Below are positions 1 through 6,362 of a stretch of 6,748 bases of DNA, piece by piece; the stretch's first letter is position 1; every line of letters starts with the position of its first letter. Under the pieces are notes generated by a model. The model was given only the letters and a program-made list of their open reading frames with translations. It made no database searches and was not told where the DNA came from. The position numbers and the translations under genes are program-made. The stretch lies in the NCBI GenBank assembly GCA_017550775.1, contig JAFZOA010000381.1:1-6748 (forward strand). Reading direction: 5' to 3'. Source of the stretch: Ruminiclostridium sp. (GTDB lineage Bacteria > Bacillota_A > Clostridia > Oscillospirales > Ruminococcaceae).

Positions 1-1
1 A

Positions 2-1510
2 AGCGGCTATGAGCAGCAGGCTGAAAGTTATGCAGGATACGCACAGCTCGCGGATAGCTTCGGCGGCGGCTATTATTCCGAATACGACCAGCTCGCGAAT
101 GAACTTATGAACGGTTATTCGGCAGAACCGTCAATTGCATCACCGACTGCCGCAACAGGCGAAGCTGCACCCGCACAGGCGAAAGCGCAGACTAATGGCT
201 ACGCTCCCTCGGTAATGTCCGAAAAGCAGGCTGCGACCTACGCTCCGAAAACTACCGAACGCGCACCGGCTCCCGTCGCTCCGAGCAACAATATTGTTGT
301 CGGCACAAAGACGCTCGAACAGATACGCGCGGACTTCCCGATATTAAAGGAAGTCATCAACGGACACCCGCTGGTATGGCTCGACAACGGCGCTACAACT
401 CAGCGCCCGCAGGCTGTCATCGACAGGCTTTCCTACTACTACACCCACGAGAACTCGAACGTTCACCGCGGGGCTCACGAGCTCGCGGCACGCTCCACCG
501 ACGCTTACGAGAATGCGCGACAGATCACGGCGGACTTCCTCGGCGCACCGAGCAAGGATAATATCGTGTTCGTGCGCGGAACGACCGAAGGCATAAACCT
601 CGTTGCGAACGCGTATGTGAAGCCGCTTCTCAACCCCGGCGACGAGATAATCCTGACTGTCCTGGAACATCACGCGAACATCGTTCCGTGGCAGCTCGTG
701 TGTGAAGAGACCGGTGCTGTGCTCAAAGTCGTACCCTGCGACGAGAGCGGCCAGCTCATACTTTCGGAATATGAGAAGCTGTTCACGCGCAGAACGAAGT
801 TTGTCAGTGCGGCGCACGTCTCCAATGTGCTCGGAACGGTTACTCCCGTCGAGGAGCTTGTCGCTATCGCACACGCTCACGGTGTACGCATAATGATAGA
901 CGGCGCGCAGTCGGTAGCTCACATTCCCGTGAACGTATCTGCGCTGGACGCAGACTTCTATGTGTTCTCGGGACACAAGATATTCGCTCCCACAGGTATC
1001 GGCGCTCTGTACGGCAAATCAGACGTTCTCGAAGAAGCCCGTCCCTACCACGGCGGCGGCAACATGATAAAGGACGTTACCTTTGAACGCACGATCTACA
1101 ATCCCGCGCCGAACAAGTTCGAGGCGGGAACGGGAAGCATCGCGGATGCGGTGGGTCTCGGTGCGGCACTCGAATACCTGAACGCTATCGGAATGCCCGC
1201 AGTCAACAAGCATGAGCATGAGCTCCTTGTTTACGGCATGAGCGAGCTTAAGAAGATACCCGGTCTGCACCTCATCGGCACAGCCACAAACAAGGCGAGC
1301 GTGCTTTCGTTCGTACTTGACGGTCACAGCAACGAAGATGTGGGTGCCGCTCTCAACGAGCTCGGTATCGCAGTCCGCACAGGTCATCACTGTGCACAGC
1401 CCGTACTCCGCCGATTCGGTCTTGAGGGTACGGTACGCCCGACGCTTGCTCTCTACAACTCGTTTGAGGACATAGACGCTCTCGTCAAGGGAATACGTTC
1501 GCTGGCGTGA
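2..1510 (+). CDS. SufS-type cysteine desulfurase with long disordered N-terminal extension, probable family 2A encapsulin cargo (5' partial)
   Basis: PLP-dependent group II cysteine desulfurase: cysteine to alanine plus enzyme-bound persulfide. The frame is open from base 2 with no stop. ATG 107 has no Shine-Dalgarno before it and lies inside a repeat, so the true start is upstream; 502 residues are visible. Counting from ATG 107, the catalytic domain starts near residue 69. It has the EHHAN motif (187-191), the cofactor-binding DGAQS (D265, Q268), the PLP lysine in SGHK (K291) and the catalytic cysteine in TGHHCAQP (C429). The extension is Tyr/Gln/Gly-rich, then Ala/Pro-rich. From memory of the family, GGGNMIKDVTFER, FEAGTGSIADAVGLGAALEY, KASVLSFVLDGH and HHCAQPVLRRFG are typical of family 2A encapsulin cargo desulfurases, which carry long disordered N-terminal loading domains. 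The gene ends 35 bases before its own terminator, so it is separate from the SUF operon downstream. Desulfurase activity is near certain; the cargo role is inferred, since no shell gene is in view. Confidence 0.9.
   Translation, partial: SGYEQQAESYAGYAQLADSFGGGYYSEYDQLANELMNGYSAEPSIASPTAATGEAAPAQAKAQTNGYAPSVMSEKQAATYAPKTTERAPAPVAPSNNIVVGTKTLEQIRADFPILKEVINGHPLVWLDNGATTQRPQAVIDRLSYYYTHENSNVHRGAHELAARSTDAYENARQITADFLGAPSKDNIVFVRGTTEGINLVANAYVKPLLNPGDEIILTVLEHHANIVPWQLVCEETGAVLKVVPCDESGQLILSEYEKLFTRRTKFVSAAHVSNVLGTVTPVEELVAIAHAHGVRIMIDGAQSVAHIPVNVSALDADFYVFSGHKIFAPTGIGALYGKSDVLEEARPYHGGGNMIKDVTFERTIYNPAPNKFEAGTGSIADAVGLGAALEYLNAIGMPAVNKHEHELLVYGMSELKKIPGLHLIGTATNKASVLSFVLDGHSNEDVGAALNELGIAVRTGHHCAQPVLRRFGLEGTVRPTLALYNSFEDIDALVKGIRSLA
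8..127 (+). repeat. Short tandem peptide repeats in the N-terminal extension of the first desulfurase
   Basis: Two adjacent 15-codon units, 38-82 (YAQLADSFGGGYYSE) and 83-127 (YDQLANELMNGYSAE), share the pattern Y-x-Q-L-A-[DN]-x-[FL]-x-x-G-Y. A shorter 10-codon unit at 8-37 (YEQQAESYAG) begins the same way. The first 18 bases of the two full units are nearly identical. More copies may lie left of the window. In a region otherwise low in complexity, a repeated amphipathic short motif suggests multivalent docking to a partner; that function is inference. Confidence 0.6.
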
Positions 1511-1544
1511 ACGAATTGACAGTTAATAATTGAATCTTGACAAG

Positions 1545-1577
1545 ACTTCCCCGTTTTTACAGGACGGGGAAGTTTTT
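1545..1577 (+). terminator. Rho-independent terminator of the first desulfurase gene
   Basis: Perfect 10-bp stem (1545-1554 acttccccgt pairing with 1564-1573 acggggaagt), a 9-base loop, and a T-run at 1573-1577. It lies 35 bases after the TGA of the upstream gene and before the SUF promoter, so it separates the two transcription units. Confidence 0.92.
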
Positions 1578-1589
1578 GCGTATTTGCTA

Positions 1590-1618
1590 TTGACAAATAT
1601 GAGTTTATGATGTATAAT
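1590..1618 (+). promoter_or_regulatory. Consensus housekeeping promoter of the suf operon
   Basis: A perfect -35 box TTGACA (1590-1595) and a perfect -10 box TATAAT (1613-1618) are separated by exactly 17 bases. Transcription should start near 1624-1626, giving a leader of about 45 bases before sufC. Such a strong core promoter suggests that control is exerted by a repressor; see the palindrome overlapping the -10 box. Confidence 0.88.
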
Positions 1619-1640
1619 ATTAAATCATACTATTATGATA
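1605..1640 (+). promoter_or_regulatory. Candidate operator: three TTATGAT-type half-sites around the -10 box and start site
   Basis: TATGAT at 1606-1611 and ATCATA at 1624-1629 form the ends of a 24-bp imperfect palindrome (9 of 12 pairs match) that encloses the -10 box. A third half-site, TTATGATA at 1633-1640, pairs with the middle one as a second inverted repeat (ATCATA-N4-TATGAT, 1624-1639). Operators of about this size over the -10 box are usual for Rrf2-family repressors, and an Rrf2 gene lies at the far end of the operon. The region is AT-rich, so chance symmetry is possible. Confidence 0.45.
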
Positions 1641-1657
1641 AGATTTATATACTAAGT

Positions 1658-1662
1658 AGGAG
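1658..1662 (+). promoter_or_regulatory. Ribosome binding site that fixes the sufC start
   Basis: AGGAG lies 7 bases before ATG 1670. The in-frame ATG at 1607 lies upstream of the -10 box and so would not be on the transcript, which makes 1670 the start. Confidence 0.85.
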
Positions 1663-1669
1663 ATGCAAT

Positions 1670-2422
1670 ATGTCTGAACTTCTGAAAATAACCGGTCTGC
1701 GTGTAAGTGCGGAGGATAAGGAAATACTGCACGGCGTGGATCTTATGATAAACGAGGGCGAAACGCACGTCATAATGGGACCCAACGGCGCGGGAAAATC
1801 CACGCTCGGAGCAGCGATAATGGGAAGCCCCGAATATACTGTCACCGGCGGAAGCATCGTGTTCGGCGGTGATGACATCACGGAGGAAACTCCCGACAAG
1901 CGCGCAAAGCATGGGATATTCCTCTCATTCCAGAACCCTATCGAAATACCGGGCATCACGCTTTCGTCCTTTCTGCGCAGCGCCTATGAGCAGATAACCG
2001 GAGAAAGAATAAAGCTGTTCGAGTTCAAGAAGAAATTGAAAGCCGCAATGGAGATACTGAACATGGACTCGGTTTATGCTGACAGAGAACTGAATGTGGG
2101 ATTCTCCGGCGGCGAGAAGAAGAAAGCCGAGATACTGCAATTGCTCGTCCTGCGACCGAAGCTGACTATCCTCGACGAGACGGACAGCGGGCTTGATGTG
2201 GACGCGGTTAAGACAGTTTCCGCAGGCATAAAGGCGTACAAGGAGCAGACCGGCGGCTCGCTCCTGATAATCACGCACAACACGAAGATACTCGAAGCGC
2301 TGACTGTCGATAAGACGCACATCATCGCGGACGGGAAGCTCGCCGCAGAGGGCGGTGCGGAGCTTATCGACGAGGTTACCGCAAACGGCTTTGACAAGTA
2401 TATCCCGAGAGGTGCCGTATGA
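1670..2422 (+). CDS. sufC: SufC, Fe-S cluster assembly ATPase
   Basis: ABC-type ATPase of the SufBCD scaffold, cytosolic, which powers the conformational change that lets SufB-SufD build and release Fe-S clusters. The protein is 250 residues, the normal SufC length. Motifs in order: Walker A GPNGAGKST (37-45, K43), Q-loop FLSFQNP (Q88), ABC signature FSGGEKKK (145-152), Walker B LTILDET (165-171, D169 and E170), D-loop SGLD (173-176) and H-loop histidine 203 in IITHN. The FQNPIEIPG and SGGEKKKAEILQ stretches are characteristic of SufC rather than of transporter ATPases. It is the first gene of the operon, directly behind the promoter. Its TGA overlaps the ATG of sufB by four bases (ATGA), so the two are translationally coupled. 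Confidence 0.97.
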   Translation: MSELLKITGLRVSAEDKEILHGVDLMINEGETHVIMGPNGAGKSTLGAAIMGSPEYTVTGGSIVFGGDDITEETPDKRAKHGIFLSFQNPIEIPGITLSSFLRSAYEQITGERIKLFEFKKKLKAAMEILNMDSVYADRELNVGFSGGEKKKAEILQLLVLRPKLTILDETDSGLDVDAVKTVSAGIKAYKEQTGGSLLIITHNTKILEALTVDKTHIIADGKLAAEGGAELIDEVTANGFDKYIPRGAV

Positions 2423-3828
2423 AAGAAAAAACACAGGTCGCGGATATCAACAGATCGCTGTATGACTTTCGCTACGACGAGGACGAGAGCAGTTTTCTCG
2501 ACTCCGGTATAACCCCGGAGATAATACGGGAGATATCTGCGGAAAAGGGAGACCCCGAATGGATGACCGAGTTCAGACTGCACTCGCTGGAGATATACAA
2601 CCGGCTGAAAATGCCGGATTGGGGACCCGATATCAGCGGTCTCAACATGGACAACATCGTCGCGTATATCCGCCCGAAAAAGGGTATGCAGAGCGACTGG
2701 AACGAGGTTCCCGACGACATCAAGGAGACGTTCGAGAAGCTCGGTATACCGCAGGCGGAGCGGGAAAGTCTCGCGGGTGTCGGCGCGCAGTACGACAGCG
2801 AACTCGTGTACCACAACGTGCGCAAGGAGGTCGCGGAGAGCGGTGTAGTTTATACCGACTTAGAGAGCGCGATGCACGACGAGCGGTACGCCGAGATGAT
2901 AAGATCACACTTCATGAAGCTCGTCCCGCCGACAGACCACAAGTTCGCGGCGCTGCACGGAGCGGTATGGTCGGGCGGCTCCTTCGTGTATGTGCCGGCG
3001 GGCGTGAAGCTCGAAATACCGCTGCAATCCTACTTCCGGCTGAACGCGAAAGGCGCGGGACAGTTCGAGCACACGCTGATAATCGTTGAGGACAACGCGT
3101 ATCTGCACTTCATCGAGGGCTGCTCGGCTCCGAAATACTACGAGGCGAGCCTGCACGCGGGCTGTGTCGAGCTGTATGTAGGCAACAACTCAACTCTGCG
3201 CTATTCGACGATCGAGAACTGGTCGAAGAATATGTACAACCTCAACACCAAGCGCGCGGTCGTCGGCGAGAACGGCAAGGTGGAGTGGGTGTCCGGCTCC
3301 TTCGGCTCGCACGTTTCATACCTCTACCCGATGAGCATTCTGAACGGTCGAAAGGCGCGCGCGGAGTTCACCGGCATCACCTTCGCGGGCGAAGGTCAGA
3401 ACTTAGACACCGGCGCGAAGATAGTGCACAACGCCCCCGAAACATCGTCGTACATGAACACGCGCTCAATCTCGAAAAGCGGAGGTATAAGCACATTCCG
3501 CAGCGCTGTGACTATCAACGAAAATGCCGTCGGGAGCAAGTCCGCAGTGTCCTGCGAATCGCTCATGCTCGACAGTATTTCGCGCTCCGACACGATACCG
3601 TCAATGGTCGTAAAGACCGACAAGGCGGACGTGGGACACGAGGCGAGAATAGGACGAATAAGCGACGAGGCGGTATTCTACCTCATGTCACGGGGACTTG
3701 ACGAAAACGCGGCGAAAGCGCTGATAGTGAGCGGCTTTGCGGAGAATGTCTCGAAGGAGCTTCCGCTCGAATACGCGGTGGAAATGAACAACCTCATCAA
3801 TCTTGAAATGAAGGGGAGTATCGGATAA
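2419..3828 (+). CDS. sufB: SufB, Fe-S cluster scaffold subunit
   Basis: Core scaffold of the SufBCD complex, where sulfide and iron are assembled into a cluster. The protein is 469 residues, close to the Bacillus form. The N-terminal part (about 1-110) shows the usual DPEWMTEFRLHSLEIY and MPDWGPD stretches. The beta-helix core follows, with EGCSAPKYYEASLHAG (C235, C249), IENWSKNMYNLNTKRA, and the late SCESLM segment (C379), whose cysteine aligns by eye with the functionally important C405 of E. coli SufB. GHEARIG carries H407 and E408, matching the HEA motif of the SufB-SufD interface. The C-terminal helical part has ISDEAVFYLMSRGLDENAA. The AGAGG-type ribosome site at 2408-2412 is 6 bases before the ATG. 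The next gene starts after one base. Confidence 0.97.
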   Translation: MKEKTQVADINRSLYDFRYDEDESSFLDSGITPEIIREISAEKGDPEWMTEFRLHSLEIYNRLKMPDWGPDISGLNMDNIVAYIRPKKGMQSDWNEVPDDIKETFEKLGIPQAERESLAGVGAQYDSELVYHNVRKEVAESGVVYTDLESAMHDERYAEMIRSHFMKLVPPTDHKFAALHGAVWSGGSFVYVPAGVKLEIPLQSYFRLNAKGAGQFEHTLIIVEDNAYLHFIEGCSAPKYYEASLHAGCVELYVGNNSTLRYSTIENWSKNMYNLNTKRAVVGENGKVEWVSGSFGSHVSYLYPMSILNGRKARAEFTGITFAGEGQNLDTGAKIVHNAPETSSYMNTRSISKSGGISTFRSAVTINENAVGSKSAVSCESLMLDSISRSDTIPSMVVKTDKADVGHEARIGRISDEAVFYLMSRGLDENAAKALIVSGFAENVSKELPLEYAVEMNNLINLEMKGSIG

Positions 3829-3829
3829 A

Positions 3830-4633
3830 ATGACAAAATTGAACATTCTCCCCCTGCCGACATTCGCGCGGCTTGGCGTGAATTACGCCGAACGCGAGAT
3901 CGGGGAGTTTGAAAGAGAAGAAATAACCGTTCCCGAAGGCGCGGAACAGCAGATAATACAGTTCGTGAGCACGTGCAGCGAGACTGTTGTGAACGTCGGG
4001 AAAAACGCCGCATTGAAGCTCGTAATGGTATTTTCGGACAAGCAGGCGTGCGCGGCAAAACTCGTGACAACACTTGATGACAGCGCGAAGCTCGAACTAA
4101 TCCAGCTTTATCTCGGCGGCGATACCGTGAGCGAGATAATAACGGAGCTGAAAGGATACAAGGCGGAGTTTTCCGCTGAGATAGGTTATGATCTCGGCGC
4201 GGGTGATATACTCGATATTAACCTTGTCGCAAATCACCACGGGCGAAAAAGCACGTCGGAGATAGCTGTGAACGGCGTTCTCCGGGACAATGCGCAGAAA
4301 ACCTTCAAGGGAACGATAGACTTCCGAAACGGCTCCGCAGGCGCAAAGGGAAGCGAAAAAGAAGACGTTATCCTCATGAGCGAGGCTGTCGTGAACAAGA
4401 CCGTTCCCGTTATCCTCTGCGATGAGGAGGACGTTGAGGGAAGCCACGGCGCGACGATAGGGCGCATCGACGAGGGGCATATCTACTATATGCGCTCGCG
4501 GGGCATTCCCGAAGAGAAGATCTACGAGCTGATAACGCGCGCAAGACTGTCAAAAATCATCGGAAAGATCGGCGACGAACAGGCTGAAAAGCGCATATAC
4601 ACCATACTCGGCTGGAGTGATGACATTGAGTAA
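3830..4633 (+). CDS. sufD: SufD-like subunit of the SufBCD scaffold, short form
   Basis: Partner of SufB in the scaffold. The C-terminal third is diagnostic: NKTVPVILCDEEDVEGSHGA, then TIGRIDEGHIYYMRSRGIPE, with the conserved histidine at residue 206. At 267 residues it is far shorter than the roughly 420 of E. coli SufD. The N-terminal helical domain is missing, and the beta-helix begins almost at once. The cysteine that precedes the histidine in E. coli (KCSHG, C358) is Gly204 here (VEGSHG). Cysteines remain elsewhere (STCSET, QACAAK, ILCDEE). As I recall, short SufD proteins with EGSHG are common in Clostridia, so this is more likely a lineage form than damage. The ribosome site AGGGGAG (3812-3818) is inside sufB, 11 bases before the ATG. 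The end overlaps the start of sufS. Confidence 0.9.
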   Translation: MTKLNILPLPTFARLGVNYAEREIGEFEREEITVPEGAEQQIIQFVSTCSETVVNVGKNAALKLVMVFSDKQACAAKLVTTLDDSAKLELIQLYLGGDTVSEIITELKGYKAEFSAEIGYDLGAGDILDINLVANHHGRKSTSEIAVNGVLRDNAQKTFKGTIDFRNGSAGAKGSEKEDVILMSEAVVNKTVPVILCDEEDVEGSHGATIGRIDEGHIYYMRSRGIPEEKIYELITRARLSKIIGKIGDEQAEKRIYTILGWSDDIE

Positions 4634-5846
4634 CACTGATTACAAGCGGGACTTTCCCGTGTTTGAAAAATATCCCGATATAGCGTATCTTGACAACTCC
4701 GTGACCACGCAGAAGCCGCAGGCTGTTATCGACGCAGTTTCGCGGTATTACCGCGAGGAAAATGCGAACCCGTTACGCGGGCTTTATGAGCTGGCTGTGA
4801 AGGCTACCGACGAGTACGAGAATGCGAGAATAGCTGTCCGGGACTTCATCGGCGCAGCAAGCGAGCGCGAGATAATATTCACACGCAACGCTTCCGAAAG
4901 CCTTAACCTTATCGCGTACAGCTGGGGGCGCGCGAATATCCGCGAGGGCGACGAGATACTCGTCACGATCTCCGAGCACCACAGCAACTTTCTCTCGTGG
5001 CAGATACTCGCGAACGAGAAGCGCGCGAAGCTGAAATTCCTGCGGTGCAGCGAGTCGGGCGAGTACACGGCAGAGGCGCTGAAAAAAGCTTTGACGCCGC
5101 ACACGAAGTTGTTTGCGATCGCGCAGATCTCGAACGTGTTCGGACGCGTGAACCCGATAAAGGAGTTCGCGGAGATTTGCCATGCCAACGGCACTCTGAT
5201 AGTCTGCGACGGCGCGCAGAGCGTACCGCACATCCCCGTGAACGTGCGTGATCTTGATGTGGATTTCCTCGCGGTCTCGGGTCACAAAATGCTCGCGCCA
5301 ATGGGGATAGGCGTGCTGTACGGCAGAGAAGAACTGCTTGAAGCAATGCCCCCGTTTCTGTACGGCGGCGAGATGATAGAGTATGTGACGCTTTGCGGAG
5401 CGACGTTCGCGGAGCTTCCGCACAAGTTCGAAGCGGGAACAGTCAATGCCGGCGGAGCGGTCGGACTTCACGCGGCGATAGACTACATCAACGCTGTCGG
5501 TTTTGACGAGATAGAACACCGCGAGAACGTGCTCACAAAGCTGCTCGTTACCGAAATGCAGGTGATACCGCACATCAACATTATCGGTTCGCGCGATCCC
5601 GACGAGCACCACGGCATCGTGACATTCACGATAGACGACGTTCACCCGCACGACATCGCGGCGATATTTGACGAGTCGGGTGTATGCATTCGCGCGGGTC
5701 ATCACTGCGCACAGCCTCTGCACAAATTCCTGAACGTACAGTCCACCGTCCGCGCGAGCGTCGCGTTCTACAACGACGAAAACGATGTGCGCAGATTCAT
5801 TGACTGCCTGAAAACCATACGAAGGAGAATGGGTTACAGTGACTAA
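4620..5846 (+). CDS. sufS: SufS cysteine desulfurase (housekeeping, group II)
   Basis: PLP enzyme that removes sulfur from cysteine and hands it to SufU. It is 408 residues from ATG 4620 and has no N-terminal extension, unlike the paralog at the left of the window. Motifs: DNSVTTQKPQAVIDAV near the N-terminus, SEHHSN (H120, H121), DGAQS (D197, Q200), PLP lysine K223 in SGHKM, and catalytic C363 in AGHHCAQP, followed by the usual STVRASVAFYND. The start is uncertain: GTG 4617, ATG 4620 and TTG 4626 are all in frame. The only nearby Shine-Dalgarno (GGAG 4614-4617) is 2 bases from the ATG but 8 from the TTG, so TTG 4626 is a serious alternative. All three starts overlap the end of sufD, indicating coupling. 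DNSVTT and NPLRGLYEL differ from the usual DNAATT and VHRGVH-like segments; I take this to be a clostridial subtype. Confidence 0.95.
   Translation: MTLSNTDYKRDFPVFEKYPDIAYLDNSVTTQKPQAVIDAVSRYYREENANPLRGLYELAVKATDEYENARIAVRDFIGAASEREIIFTRNASESLNLIAYSWGRANIREGDEILVTISEHHSNFLSWQILANEKRAKLKFLRCSESGEYTAEALKKALTPHTKLFAIAQISNVFGRVNPIKEFAEICHANGTLIVCDGAQSVPHIPVNVRDLDVDFLAVSGHKMLAPMGIGVLYGREELLEAMPPFLYGGEMIEYVTLCGATFAELPHKFEAGTVNAGGAVGLHAAIDYINAVGFDEIEHRENVLTKLLVTEMQVIPHINIIGSRDPDEHHGIVTFTIDDVHPHDIAAIFDESGVCIRAGHHCAQPLHKFLNVQSTVRASVAFYNDENDVRRFIDCLKTIRRRMGYSD
5822..5827 (+). promoter_or_regulatory. Ribosome binding site for the GTG start of sufU
   Basis: AAGGAG inside the 3' end of sufS, 11 bases before GTG 5839. 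An ATG at 5829 lies only one base behind it and is in the sufS frame, so it cannot start sufU. GTG 5839 is therefore the start, overlapping the sufS stop by 8 bases. Confidence 0.65.
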
Positions 5847-6252
5847 TTTTTACAACGAGATACTCACCGACCACAATATACACCCGGTACACAAGCACGA
5901 GCTATCGTGCTGTACCTGCTCAAAGGACGGCGTGAATCCGTCCTGCGGCGACGAGATAACGCTTAATCTGAGCATCGAGAACGGTGTCATTACCGACGGC
6001 TCGTTCACGGGAAACGGCTGCGCGGTCTCGCAGGCTTCGGCGGACATCATGCTCGATCTTGTTATCGGGAAAAGCATCGAGGAAGCGAAGCACCTGCAAG
6101 AGCTGTTTGTAAAGATGATACACGGCGATGCGTGCCCTGCCGAGATAGATGAGCTTGAAGAAGCCGGCGCACTCGCTGATATTTCTCACATGCCCGCCCG
6201 CGTGAAATGCGCTCTGCTCGGCTGGAGAACAATGGCGGAAATGGTCGGATAA
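5839..6252 (+). CDS. sufU: SufU, Zn-dependent sulfur acceptor for SufS
   Basis: Small IscU-fold protein that in Firmicutes accepts persulfide sulfur from SufS and passes it towards SufBCD. It has 137 residues, near the family norm. The zinc site is complete: C36 and D38 in NPSCGDE, C61 in GNGCAVSQAS, and C124 in ARVKCALLGW. The GCAVS segment and the spacing between the second and third cysteines match SufU rather than IscU, which also fits its place directly after sufS. An odd feature is an extra cysteine cluster, CCTC (C24, C25, C27), just before the first zinc ligand; C99 (GDACPAE) is another additional cysteine. It is the last gene of the operon and is followed by a terminator. Confidence 0.95.
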   Translation: MTNFYNEILTDHNIHPVHKHELSCCTCSKDGVNPSCGDEITLNLSIENGVITDGSFTGNGCAVSQASADIMLDLVIGKSIEEAKHLQELFVKMIHGDACPAEIDELEEAGALADISHMPARVKCALLGWRTMAEMVG

Positions 6253-6258
6253 GAAAAT

Positions 6259-6290
6259 CTCCCGAAGCTTTGAAAGTTTCGGGAGTTTTT
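6259..6290 (+). terminator. Terminator of the suf operon, probably bidirectional
   Basis: Hairpin of ctcccgaa (6259-6266) with ttcgggag (6278-6285), extended inward by four more pairs including one G-T, to a 3-base loop, followed by TTTTT (6286-6290) and further T-runs. On the minus strand the same stem is followed by ATTTTC, so it may also stop transcripts of the convergent regulator. It starts 7 bases after the sufU stop. Confidence 0.9.
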
Positions 6291-6333
6291 GTTGTTTTCA
6301 TGTTGTCGTTTCACCGGAATTGCAATTACAGAG

Positions 6334-6362
6334 TGCCCCGCGAGCTGCGAACTCACGGGGCA
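6334..6362. terminator. Second hairpin between the convergent genes
   Basis: tgccccg (6334-6340) pairs with cggggca (6356-6362). After a C/A mismatch, gag (6342-6344) pairs with ctc (6352-6354), leaving a 7-base loop. On the plus strand it is followed by a moderately T-rich stretch (tctttcatttt). On the minus strand, only about 10 bases after the regulator's stop, the following tract is poor in T (ctctgtaatt). It is probably the regulator's terminator or a back-up for the operon. The remaining bases 6291-6333 show nothing else. Confidence 0.6.

Noticed and set aside
107..109. ATG 107 as the start of the first desulfurase
   Set aside because: There is no ribosome binding site before it, the frame stays open to the window edge, and the sequence upstream has the same repeat pattern as the sequence downstream, so it is an internal methionine.
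344..976. Antisense open frame opposite the first desulfurase
   Set aside because: Contained in a highly conserved catalytic domain; composition is typical of a reverse-frame artefact.
1607..1609. ATG 1607 as the start of sufC, adding 21 residues
   Set aside because: It lies upstream of the -10 box of the operon promoter and encodes an AT-driven Tyr-rich stretch unlike SufC. ATG 1670 has a well-spaced AGGAG.
2074..2814. Antisense open frame spanning the sufC-sufB junction
   Set aside because: It is a shadow of two certain genes, with no family resemblance and no ribosome site that I can see.
4773..5723. Long antisense open frame (316 codons) opposite sufS
   Set aside because: It lies wholly inside sufS, has no recognisable domain, and its Arg/Val/His-rich composition is that of a mirror of GC-rich codons.
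1670..6252. Signs of CRISPR, tRNA, rRNA, insertion sequence or recent transfer
   Set aside because: No repeat arrays, RNA gene folds, terminal inverted repeats or transposase motifs were seen; base composition looks even across the operon and the first gene.
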